DNA of 64,000 nucleotides from Dipteronia dyeriana (taxonomy: Eukaryota > Streptophyta > Magnoliopsida > Sapindales > Sapindaceae). The notes under the pieces are model-generated. The model saw only the letters and a list, made by a program, of their open reading frames with translations. It searched no databases and had not been told where the DNA came from. Position 1 is the first letter of the stretch. Each line of letters opens with the position of its first letter. The position numbers were made by a program, and so were the translations under genes. The stretch is from NCBI GenBank assembly GCA_032871835.1, contig CM065300.1, positions 111,597,088 through 111,661,087 of the forward strand, given 5' to 3'. Positions 11,229 to 22,206 of the stretch are shown one piece after another.

Positions 11229-12819
11229 CTTGGTGACAAAGAATCCTTTTCAAAGAAAGATTTCTTTTCCACACCAAGACTTCTAATCCAACACAAATTG
11301 TGTATTTATTCAATAGCCAATTATTGAATATAATTAAATTGTAACTATATTAAAACTTCCTAATTTGACTAACTGTCAACTAGAGTTTTAATAGAAATCA
11401 AATACTTTCTAATTTGACTAGATAAATAAATTTCTATTATTTATCTACTTATCAAATATAGTATTTGATACTTATCAAATTACCAACAATAATATGACTC
11501 TAGGAGACCATCTCCTACTAGGAAAAAGAATTTGACTTTTACTTAAACAATTTATCAATTAATTAATTTCCATTTAATTAAATAATATATATATAAGGAT
11601 ATAACATAGTCCCTTACTACCCAAGCTATATAAATATGGGCCAAATATTGTTTTTTCTTTTTTATTAAATCCATTGGACGTTAATAAAAAGTCCACATGT
11701 AAACTAGACACATTCTAACTAAAAAAGAAACAATTCTAGATGGACCTATAAATTGGTCCAGTAGAATATATCAAGTGATCCATGCAAGTTCATGTGGATT
11801 GGAGATCATGGCGGGCTATCTAAATTTAAGCACTAATAGACATAACCTAATCACAATCAACAAACGATTCAATTAGGCCCGATCTATTAATTTTAGTTCT
11901 TTCCACAAAAGAACTAAAATTTAACTCTTAAATAAAGATAGAATAAGTTGATATTGCTCATTCATACCCTAGACAACCTTAATGGAGAAAGTGTATCCTC
12001 CTGAAGAATATCTGTAATCACAAAGAGCTCATAGACCGCCAATAGCTCTCCAAGTTACCATATTTACTCATTTGACCACAATTTGAACTCGGATATTTTG
12101 ACTTGTCTAGAAGCCATATTTCAATAGACACTATTGAAAATTTAACATTAAGATTTAATATCCAATACCTCAAAACATCTATATGATGATATTCTACTTT
12201 CATTTAATAAGTGGTGCCACGATATCTATATCTATAAATGCAGTCCTCTATCGATTAAAAAATGAATACCACTAAACTATCGAGGATAGACTATGCTATA
12301 TATAGCTCAAATGATAACACTTGCAACGATAAGTACATCATTTATCTCAGGATTGAGATAGACTCTCCGATTGTCTTCAGGTGAAAACCTTAATTCATTA
12401 ATGGTTATGGATAAAGTATTTCACTGTTATCCTATTCAATGCACCTAGTGCACTAGATTCTTTTACCCAAAGACACGACAATTTGATGATTTTAGACTCA
12501 TCATAGCACATTTGATCCCACTCAAATGCTAGTAAAAGAATCTACAACTTTGACAAGGTAAAGGCGCCCAACCTTTATCTTAAGTTGTAAATATTATTCA
12601 AGACTAACTAAAGAATTGTGTCTACCTCATACATAACCAGATGTACGAACAATTCTTCTTTTATCATAGTCTTTTGACAATATGATTGTTTAGTTTTGAC
12701 AATTATAGTAATTAAACTATAAATGCTATAAGGTTTGTTAAAATAGAAATCACTTTTGTTAATGAGAAAAGATTGTCAAATAAATTATTACACTCTTGCT
12801 ATCGAGTATAATCCCAACA
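11229..12819 (-). mobile_element. element B-2 3' LTR, truncated
   Basis: On the minus strand it starts TGTTGGGATTATACTCG at 12819. It stops at about 11229, roughly 690 bases short of the end seen in full family B LTRs. It carries a B-2-specific segment ('caatagccaattattgaatat', near 11310) that is absent from the B-1 LTRs and present in the LTR at 46213. The join to element A at 11228/11229 shows only one or two bases of overlap and looks like a deletion junction. Confidence 0.75.
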
Positions 12820-12956
12820 ATTTCGCACTTACTCTATAACAAATGTGTCATATCTTTTATCCCTATATTCTCTAGGTGCCTATCAAAACTCATCTGTCGA
12901 AGAGCATTTGTGAAAGGATCCGCTAGATTTTCTGCTTACAAGATCTTGGTTATTGT
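12820..12956 (-). pseudogene. element B-2 pol tail (end of RNase H) and polypurine tract
   Basis: This is the last part of the B-2 interior: a degraded polypurine tract next to the LTR, then the C-terminal codons corresponding to the segment 'ADPFTQAF...HLKHMGIRDMTHLL' of related copies. It is cut at 12956 by insertion of B-1. Coding continues at 24446, so 12952-12956 (ATTGT) and 24446-24450 (ATCGT) are the 5-bp target duplication. Confidence 0.75.
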
Positions 12957-15206
12957 TGTAGAGAAAATCGCACAACGGAAGTGCGAAAAATTAAAATTAG
13001 GGTTCGGTATAATTTTTTTTTTCCCTTTTTAATAACAAGAACCTTAACCTTGATTAATTGATGTATATAAAAAGTGTCGTACCTTTTTCTCGTGATGATT
13101 GAACTAGCGCCAAATTGTATCCGTAAGATCTTCCAATCTAATCACGAACGTGAATCACCAAGGAGTGTGGAATCTCTTTCTTTTAGATTGTATACCTGAG
13201 GATGGAAACAAACAAAATCTCTTTCTTTGTTAGTCACAATAATCCTCCAAGAAGAAAAACAAAGAACGTTAGGTCACTTGTGAATTATCAATCAATTTGA
13301 TTGAAACTCGCGTGAACCTTGATTCGATGTTTCACACAAAACCTTTTAATGTAAAGACCACTAGTGTACTATCGAAAACTAAACGTTCTTTCTTTCTTTT
13401 CTTCTTTACTGAATCTCACACTTTTTCTTAGAGTTGATCGAATTTTGTCGAGTGCAAAAACAAAATTTTCTCCCAAAATTCTTATGGTGGCCGAATTCTC
13501 TCCAAGTAGTATTCTTAGGTTGGCTAAAATTTTCTCTTATATAGAACTAGGGCTGGCCGAATTTTAGAAAAGATATATATAGGATCACAAATCCTTTCCT
13601 AAGAAGGATTTAATTGATGGGTAAGAATCCTATCTTTATGTGGATTTACTTGGTGACAAAGAATTCTTTTCCAAAAAGAATTCTTTCTTACACCAAGACT
13701 CCTAATCCAACTCAAATAGTGTATTTGTAACCATATTAAAGATTTCCTAATTTGACTAGATAAATAATTTCTTTTATTTATCTACTTATCAAATGTAGTC
13801 TTTAATATTAATTATAATACCAATAATAGTATAATATTAGGAGACCATCTCCTACTAGGAAAAAGATTTTGACTTTTAATTAAATAATTAATTAATTACC
13901 AAATTAATTAATTTCCATTTAATTAATATAATAAAATAAAAATAATATAATTAAGCTAAACTATATAGCTTTGCTGCCCAACATCATACATGGGCCATTA
14001 TATTATTTTTTTCTATATTATTAAATCCATTGGACCTTAATAAAAAATCCACATGTAAAATAAACCCATTCTTATAAAAAGAAACACGTCCACATGCCTC
14101 AATACAATTCTGGATGGACTCCTAAATTGGTCCGGTAGAATATATCAAGTGATCCATGCAAGTTCGTGTGGATTGGGGATCTTGACGGGATATCTAAATT
14201 GAAGATCCTATAGACATAACCTAATCACAATCAACAAATGGTTCACTTAGGTCCGATCTATTAATTTTAGTTCATTCCACTAAAGTACTTAAATTGAACT
14301 CTTAAATAAAGATAGAATAAGTTAATATTCCTCAATCATACCCTGGACAATCTTGATGGAGAAAGTGTATCCTCGTGAAGAATATCAGTAATCGTAAAGA
14401 GCTCATAGACCTCCTATAGCTCTCCGAGTTACCATATTTACTCATATGACCATATTTTGAACTTGGATATTTTGACTTGTCCAGAAGCCATGTTTCAATA
14501 TACACTATTGAAAACTTAACGTTAAGATTTAATATATAATACCTCAAAATATCCATATGATGGTATTCTACTCACATTTAATAAATGGAGCCACGATGTC
14601 CATTTTTATAAACGAAGTCCTTTATCTATTAATAAATGAATACCACCAAACTATCGAGGATAGACTATGCTGTATAATCGTACTCATTGATAGCTCAAAT
14701 GATAACACTTGCAACCATAAGTCCATCATTTATCTCAGAATTGAGATAGACTTTCCGATTGTATTCAAGTGAAAACTTTTATCCATTTACGGTTCTAGAT
14801 AAAGTATTTCACTGTGATCCTATTCAATGCACCCAGTGCACTAGATTCTTTTGCCCAAAGACACCACACTTTGATGATTTTAGACTCATCATAACACATT
14901 TGATCCAACTGAAATGTTAGCAAAAGAATCTTCAACTTTGACAAGATAAAGGAGCCCAACCTTTATCTTAAGTTGTGAATATTATTCAAGACTAACTAAA
15001 GAATTGTGTCTACCTCATACATATCTAGATGTATGAACAATTCTTCTTTTCTCATAGTCTTTTGACCTTATGATTATTTACATTTGACAATTATAATAAT
15101 TAAACTATAAATGCTATAAGATTTGTTAAACTAGAAATCACTTTATTAATATGAAAAGATTGTCAAATACAATATTATACTCTTGCTATCGAGCATAATC
15201 CTAACA
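12957..15206 (-). repeat. element B-1 3' LTR
   Basis: About 2250 bp. On the plus strand it begins TGTAGAGAAAATC and ends ATCCTAACA, the complement of the TGTTGGG start with one mutation. It is preceded on the coding strand by the purine-rich tract GCAAGTAGGAGAT (15207-15219). Confidence 0.85.
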
Positions 15207-16000
15207 ATCTCCTACTTGCTCTATAGCAAATGTGTCATATCTCTCATCCCCATGTTCTTTAGATGCCCATCAATTTTTTTTTGAAGAAAAGCCTTTGTAA
15301 AGGGATCCGCTAGATTATCTACTGACATGATCTTGGTAATCGTCACGTCACCCACTATGCATAATTTCCCTCAGAATGTGATACTTTCTTTCAATGTCTG
15401 TCCCTCTCTTATGATTTCTTGGTTCTCTCAAATTAGCCACTGCTCCACTTTTGTCACAATAGATATTGATCTGCTTATTCACATCAGAAACCACTTCCAA
15501 GTCAATCAAGAATTGGTGGTGCCAAACAACCTCTTTAGCAGCCTCGCATGCGGCAACATACTCGCTTCCATGGTGGAATCAGTAAAACAAGATTGCTTGA
15601 TACTCCTCCATATGACTTCCTCTCATTCAATAGTAAACATAGATCCTGATGTTGATCTCTTAGAGTCAAAATCTTACTAAAATTTAGAATCTGTATACCC
15701 AACAAGAACTAAATCCCCTCAAGAGTATACAAGCATACAATCTCTCGTTCTCCTAAGATACTTGAAAATATGCTTGACTGCCATCCAGTGATCAGAAGCA
15801 GGCTTCGATTGAAACCTGCTAACTATGCCCACAGGAAAATAAATAACTGGTCTAGTACAAAGCATTGCATTCATGAGACTTCCAACTGCTGATGCATTTG
15901 GAACCATACTCATGAATTGCTCTTCATGCTCATTCTTAGGAACTTGTTCCTTAGAAAGTTTGATTCCATGTCTGAAAGGTAACATCTCTTTCTTGGAATC
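15207..16000 (-). pseudogene. pol: element B-1 RNase H and C-terminal RT
   Basis: On the minus strand this reads the RT thumb region (SAVGSLMNAMLCTRP, SDHWMAVKHIFKYLRRTRD) and the RNase H domain, in several frames with stops. The polypurine tract lies at its end. It is split from the rest of RT by the solo LTR. The 5-bp GAATC at 15996-16000 is the left target duplication of that insertion. Confidence 0.8.
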
Positions 16001-17542
16001 TGATCGGTCTATTTCTATACATGTTTTAGGTCCCCATTTCCTATTATTTGTGCTTTTTTCTTGGGTAAAATTAGATATTTTATGTGTTTGTTGAGCATGT
16101 GTAGGTCACATTCCATTCAAGAGGTGTTAGATGTTATGTTGAAGAAAAGGACAAAAAGATCAATTTTCAAACTAGTGCAGAATAGTAGTATTTTGGGGCC
16201 AATATCTCTCAGCTCCGCTCGAATTGTGTGTCCTACTACCTATGGATGGAAAGCGCCAGAAGTCTAGTTTCCTGTACACTTTATAGATTGCAATTATGAT
16301 ATTTCTGAAAGAAGTTATATCCATTTTAGTACCCGATGGTCAGATCAGTCATAATTCGTGAATAATGCTGGGATTTATTTTACAAGTTGTCGGAATGGGA
16401 AATATTTCCTTCTTGGAATTGTTTGGGAGTCTTATGCAAACAAGTTGACACCTAATCCTAATCTTCCTTTAATAAGTAGTCTTTTTATTGGATTAGGAAA
16501 AAAAATAAAATCCCAAAAAGGTAGAGTTCTATATTGGAATTGATTTCCTTGCTGTTTAAGGACATGACATAGCATCTACGCCTATTTAAACCCCATGTGA
16601 ACCCTAATTTCAAGATATAGAAGCCAAGGGAGGTCCCAATCCACCAAGGGGGCCGTCCCTCATCACTCCATCACCATACACCTTCCATTCATCTTTACAT
16701 ATCAAATATTCAAAGACGAAGAAGAATTCATCATTGAAGACTTGAAGAACAAATTGAAGGCCAAGATGGGTTTTATCTTTTCTTTCTCTTCTCTTATTTT
16801 TATCATGTGTAACTAACTCATACTTGGGAATCAATGTGAACCTCTATGAATGCTCTTTGTTAGAATTGACTATATTTAATTAAATTAAGTTTTGATTTAT
16901 TCAATTCATCCTATGTCTTAATTCTTTATTCTTGTTAGTGCATGATCATACGTTGGCATGAATTTATGGTTTTGATAATTTAATGATTGATATTGAAGTA
17001 TTGATCTATATGTAATCTTAATTAATATTCAATTGAATGGATAAAACTGATCTTAGCATTGATCTATGCAATAGGTTTTGGTTCATTGTTCTTGCACATA
17101 ATGGGTTCTCGATTGTAGTTTGCACTATTGATTTATGGGTAAATTGTAATTGAGAACACTTGATTCATCCCAGGATCATACGGAAACAATTATACTTATG
17201 ATAAGAATAAACCCTTAACTTGACTAATATTCTGTTATCAAAGTCAATTCGAAATATTGAGTAAACATAGTTGGGGAGCATTGATGACCTAATTCTTCCA
17301 TCTCTTGATCACAACACCAATTCTTTGTTAAATTGCTTTCATAGGATGATTTAGTTTCAGTTTTAATTCAATCTTCACAACAAATCTCTCGGTTACTTTT
17401 GATTTAATTAGAATTATAATTAGTTATAATAAGTACATCACTTTTCCTCGTGGGAGTGATCCTTACTTGCCGTTGTGCTTATCTTCACGATTCGTGCACT
17501 TGCGAGTATTATTTTTATAAAACGCGAATTTACAACACATCA
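16001..17542 (+). mobile_element. solo LTR with perfect 5-bp target duplication
   Basis: A 1542-bp insertion starting TGATCGGTC and ending ACACATCA. It is flanked by GAATC at 15996-16000 and at 17543-17547; removing it restores the RT sequence found in the related copies near 25100 and 54170. It has TG...CA ends, a TATTTAAACC TATA-like box near 16583, and an end of the type 'gtgatccttacttgcc...cgtgcacttgcgag' seen in plant Ty3/gypsy LTRs. No internal domain is present, so it is a solo LTR left by LTR-LTR recombination. The gypsy assignment and the orientation are inference. Confidence 0.85.
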
Positions 17543-18940
17543 GAATCTTGCATGGAAAGCCTAGACAAGATTTTATCTATGTATGAAGCTTAGGATAATG
17601 CAATCATTTTATTCTTTCTATCCCTTATGACTTGGATACCAATATTATAACTTGCTTCTCCTAAGTCCTTCATATCAAATTAATTTGCTAGCCATTTTTT
17701 TACTGATGTCAATACACCTACATCATTTCCGATGAGTGGTATATCATCAACGTAAAGAACTTGGAAAACCAACTTTTCACCTTTAATCCTTTTGTATACA
17801 CATGGTTCATTAAGATTTTGAATAAATCCAAAAAAAATTCACGGCTTGATGGAACCTCGTGTTCTAGGATCTGAATGGTTGCTTCAATCCATATATGGAT
17901 CTTTGCAACTTGCATACCCTTTCCTCTTGGCCTTTTTCAATGAATCCTTCTGGTTGCATCATATAGATGCTTTTGTCAAGACTTATATTAAGGAAAGTTG
18001 TCTTGATGTCCATTTTCCAAATCTCTAGGTCTAGAGATGACGCAATGGATAAGAGTATCCTAATGGATTTAAGCATGGCCACATGCGGGAATGTTTCTTC
18101 ATAATCAATACCTTCCTTCTGTGTATAACCTTAAGCTACAAATTTAGCTTTAAAGGTTTCCACCTTTCCATCCATTCCTCTATTCCTCTTGTATACCCAC
18201 TTGCACCCCGATGGGTTTTATCCCTTTAAGCAAGTCTACAAGAGACCAGAATTTGTTTTTTAACATAGATTCTATTTCGGATTGCATTGCCTTTTGCAAA
18301 TGGCGACAATCAACAAATTCCGTTGCTTTCTTGTACATATAGGGATCATCGTCGTCCGAAAGATTCTCTATAGATTTTCCTAGACCGATGTATCTCTCGG
18401 GTTGTCTACTAACCCTCCCACTATGATGAGGTATGGTAGATTGTTGATCATGTATTGGTACGAAACTTACAATTGGGCTTGGTAGTGAAACCTCTTGTGG
18501 AATTGTATCTCCTGAAAGCTCATTTAGGACAATTCTACTTTTAGGTACAAAATTATTCATATAGTTCTCTTCCAGAAATTTAGCATTTGTCGAAACAAAT
18601 ACTTTAACATCTAAAAGACTATAGAAATAATATCCTTTTGTTCTTTTTGGATACCCTACAAATATGCATGTTTCTGAACGGGACTCTAACTTTTCTGTCT
18701 TTCCATTTAACACGTGTGCATGATATCCAAATATCCTTAAGTGTTGTAAACTAGGCTTTCGCCCGTTCCATAACTCATGTGGTGTTTTAGGAACCGACTT
18801 AGATGGTACATCGTTTAGAATGTACATAGCAGTTTGTAAAGCATATGCCCAAAAAGAATTAGAAAGTGTTGAATAACTCAACATAGACCTAACCGTGTCC
18901 AAAAGAGTTCTATTCTCTTTTCTGCCACCCCATTTTGTTG
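17543..18940 (-). pseudogene. pol: element B-1 reverse transcriptase and integrase C-terminus
   Basis: Minus-strand order: integrase core end with TPQQNGVAE (catalytic Glu near 18933), the C-terminal integrase region ([32 protein letters not shown]), the linker with [10 protein letters not shown], then RT with KMDIKTTFLN (first Asp) and YVDD at 17743-17754. The longest open piece is 18180-18902 (240 residues). RT is interrupted by frameshifts near 18180 and a stop near 17850. It continues beyond the solo LTR at 16000. Confidence 0.85.
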
Positions 18941-19883
18941 AGGTGTACCTGGTGCAGAAAACTGAGAAATTATCCCATTATCAATAAGATATTGCTAAAA
19001 CTTACAAGATAGATATTCTCCACCACGATCAGACCTCAAGATTTTTATGCGTTTTTCAAGTTGGTTTTCTACTTCAACTTTAAATGCTTTGAACATGTTA
19101 AAAGCATCCGACTAATGTCTCATGAGATACACATAGCCAAATCTTGAGTACCCGTACGGTCCGAACTGCTCATCATGCTGTGGCGTGGATGCCTATATGT
19201 CGGTCATTGGGTATTGATAGTGTACGCGTGTCCCTAAGATTAAGGAGCGAGGCCTTGCCTTATCCCATAAGGCGACCAAGATTATCATCCATGAAAGTGA
19301 TGAAGTACTCATATCCACCTCTAGCCTGAATGCTCATAGGTCCACACACATCAGTGTGTATCAATCCTAAACATTCGATGGCTCTTGTTTCTTTAGTCGT
19401 AAAAGACCTTTTGGTCATTTTACCTTCCAATCAAGATTCACAAGTTGGTAGATCATCAACCTTTATGTTACTTAGAGGCCCGTCACTAACCAATCTTTTA
19501 ATCCTATTATAGTTAATATGACCTAGACGCAAATGCCATTTATAGGTTTCATCTTTTGATAATTTTACTCTTTTATGATTAGGTTCCATTGATTCCGTGT
19601 CTAACAAGTGAGAGATATTTCTATGCAAATAGAATAAACCGTTTTCCACTATACCTTTGCAAATAATGTAGACATTCTTACTAATAATAAAAGCTTTATT
19701 AAAAGTAACCGAATAACCAAACTTATTTAAATAAGAAACTGAAATTAAATTCCTCTTGAATTAAGGTACATAATAAACGTCTATTAAATCTAAATGCCTA
19801 TAAGAATCTAAACTAATTCTAATATCTCCCACTGAACTAGCATACTCCAACGCTCCATTGCCTAAATGCATGTTGAATTCATT
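18941..19883 (-). pseudogene. element B-1 integrase core and zinc-binding region
   Basis: Minus-strand motifs: WHLRLGHINYNRIKRL (HH half of the integrase zinc site), DLPTCES with the following Cys (CC half), HTDVCGP (first catalytic Asp, near 19350) and LRSDRGGEY (second Asp, near 19030). The frame is broken by substitutions and by a 133-bp foreign insert at 19151-19283 between the GYEYFITF motif and the KFGYVYLMRH motif. Confidence 0.8.
19151..19283. other. 133-bp GC-rich insert of unknown origin
   Basis: In the three other family B copies the integrase reads straight through 'cttgagtaatcatcc'. Here 133 bases lie exactly between 'cttgagta' and 'atcatcc'. GC is 52% (69 of 133 counted), well above the surroundings. 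There is no target duplication, no terminal repeat and no match to other sequence in the window. It resembles filler DNA captured during break repair, possibly organellar; the source is not recognised. Confidence 0.7.
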
Positions 19884-20318
19884 CTAATTAAGCCTTCTCC
19901 TTTCCTTGAACTCCTCTAAGGAAAAACAAACATGATTAGTGGCTCCGGAGTCTATGATCCAAGAATCCATAGAATCAGCCAAAAAACATGTTTCAAGATA
20001 ATTAATATTACCTTCATCCTTCTTTCCTTGAGACTTTGGGCAATTTAATTTCCAATGTCCCTTTTCACCACAAAGAAAGCACTTCAATTTGATCTTAGTT
20101 ACTTTGTTTGTCTTCTTCTTGGTAGGTCCTAGTTGTTTTTTCTTCTATTGTTTATTGTCCTTCTTACAGGTTTTAACAGTAGCAACTTTACCTACGGTAT
20201 GAAACTCTTGACCCTTGCCTTTCACAAGGATTTTCTGGACACTTTGAGCATATTGCATCAGGCCTTGCAAGGTGTATTCCTTATTATTCAAGGTGTATTC
20301 CAACTTGAATTGGTCAAA
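19884..20318 (-). pseudogene. element B-1 nucleocapsid zinc knuckle and protease start
   Basis: The minus-strand frame contains the intact CCHC knuckle CFLCGEKGHWKLNC and, about 30 residues on, the aspartic-protease motif WIIDSGATNHV. Between 20088 and 20318 the basic Lys-rich linker to the capsid is interrupted by a stop. In living copia elements the knuckle binds genomic RNA and the protease cleaves the polyprotein. Confidence 0.85.
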
Positions 20319-20813
20319 TCAATCTGATAGTGAGTTGACAATCATGTCAATTTTGGTCTCACCATCTATCTTAGCACCATTCAGTTCATCAATGTTGAGA
20401 TGTGCTATGACTTTCATCATGTGGTTTTTCACACCCTGTCCAGGTTTCATCCTAAGATTCATAAAAGCAGTCACTGCCTCTCTCTTAGTGGTCCTAGACC
20501 TCATAGCAAACATCTCCTCTAGAGACATCATTATAACGGCAACAGTCTCCTTTCCTTCATGGTGTTGTTGCAATACGTCGGAGATGGTGGCCATAATGTA
20601 ATATTTAGCCATCTCATCTGAAGACTCCCACTGCTGATACTCATCTCTTTGCTTCTGAGTAGATTCATTAGTAGAAGTAGGTGGTTTAGGAGTGCACATA
20701 ATGAACTTATGCTTTTTGGATTGCAATAAAATCTCAATTTTCCTTTTCCATGTGACAGAATTATCACCAGTTAAAGTATTGTCTTTTAGGTTGTTGATTA
20801 GAGACAGGGTCAT
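20319..20813 (-). pseudogene. gag: element B-1 gag (capsid, UBN2-like)
   Basis: Starts at the ATG at 20813 (MTLSLINNLKDNTLTGDN), a start shared by all four family copies (44795, 51156, 56989). The motifs TWKRKIEILL, SSDEMAKYYIMATISDVLQ, SLEEMFAMRS and MKVIAHLNIDELNGAKIDGETK are those of copia gag capsid proteins. The frame stays open for 165 codons to 20319, then stops within the word corresponding to SFDQFKLDYTLNNKEYTL of its relatives, so the capsid is truncated before the zinc knuckle. Confidence 0.82.
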
Positions 20814-22191
20814 GATTTTTGAACAATTTTTGAACAATAACAAAAATTATATAAGTAAATAATCATTATAAAGCACTTTCGAATATTTGTCTTGAATTAT
20901 AAATAAAAAATTCAATCGTAAAATTCAACGGTGATCCAACAACCATAAATTTCATGCCTCCTTTAGGAGTTCGCACCATTTACTAGTTGGACTAGGTCCA
21001 ACCTAATTGTTAACATAACAACCAACGCTTTCAATTTTAGCTTTGTAATTTTATTAACAAGAACTCTTGGGAGGATATTAATAAAATTACATTGATTGTA
21101 TTACCAAGTTATTGACCTTCTATGTTCCCTTGCGAATATCCCTCATTTGGGAGTAGATATCGTTTGGGCCAATTGTCTAGTCTATCCTTGTAAGGAAGTA
21201 TCTTTCTAAATTCCATTCATGAATACTCCTTAGGGGGTAATTACACGAAACATAAAGCTCAACTAAACTTGGAGGCCGTAGGTTTTCCAAAACACCTTCT
21301 CCCTCTCAATTATTTAAGGCGTGTGATCGAGTTCCATAAAATGATTTACCAAGTTACCTAGATGCCAATAAGATACCTAAATCATTCAATGCATGTTCAT
21401 ACCAGAAGAGATATATGAGTGGCACTCCTATTCTATACGATATCTTATCAAACAATGACAAACATTGCAATATTTACAAAAATATAAATAGCTACAATTT
21501 TGGTTCATCCTAGAAAAGCAAGTAAATTACATGTCTTGGAATACAAAAAACTCCTTTCTTGGTGAACAAGTCTTCACGTAACATCGTTTGGATGCCCTCG
21601 GCTGCCTTCTGTGGGTGTGCACACCCTTGGCCTCTTCCCATGGGCGTGCACATGCCACAACCCCATAAAGGGTAGCCATGCGCAACCCATGGCTTCCATA
21701 GGGCCGCCGTGCGAAGCTCATGCCACAACAAACGTGGCCGCGTGCTATTCGCACGCACGTTTGTTGCTAAGACTCACGCGGTCCCAAATTTGTTCCGCCC
21801 ACTCCCAATTCTTTGAACCTTCGAGTCTTTGATACTTAAATGTATTACAGAAGAATTATATAAAAAAAGTACTGCAGTTGTTTTTATTAATACAATACAG
21901 TGCAGTTTTTTTTAAATTATTACAAAAAAAAAAACTTAGTAACTACCGAGAAGGATATTATTGCGATGATAAGCCACCCTTTTTGTGACAATCCCAAAAT
22001 AAAAATACATTAAAATTCTAGGACCAAAATTGAGCAATAACAATCTACATATAAAACAAATATATATCCATACATTCCAATATAAATATATATGAGAATA
22101 CCTAGAGTGTCATCTCTTTCTAAAAAATGCATATAAACAATAAAAAAAAAGATTCACGTACACATACATCAATTAATTTAGGATACAACCA
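20814..22191 (-). other. element B-1 leader (5' untranslated region)
   Basis: About 1.4 kb between PBS and gag. It is conserved in the other copies: the block 'gtgatccaac...agttggactaggtc' (20932-21000), the 'aagaactcttgggaggatatt' block, and a GC-rich island (21590-21780) rich in GCATGG/CCATGC words. Small open frames in the island are not supported as genes. Confidence 0.65.
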
Positions 22192-22204
22192 GGCTCTGAT
22201 ACCA
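22192..22204 (-). promoter_or_regulatory. element B-1 primer-binding site
   Basis: The minus strand reads TGGTATCAGAGCC, complementary to the 3' end of initiator-Met tRNA. It is two bases from the LTR end (22207), as expected for priming of minus-strand DNA. Confidence 0.92.
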
Positions 22205-22206
22205 AT

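Noticed and set aside
21510..21832. overlapping open frames on both strands
   Set aside because: They fall in the GC-rich island of the B-1 leader, where high GC lengthens chance frames; the other copies do not keep them.
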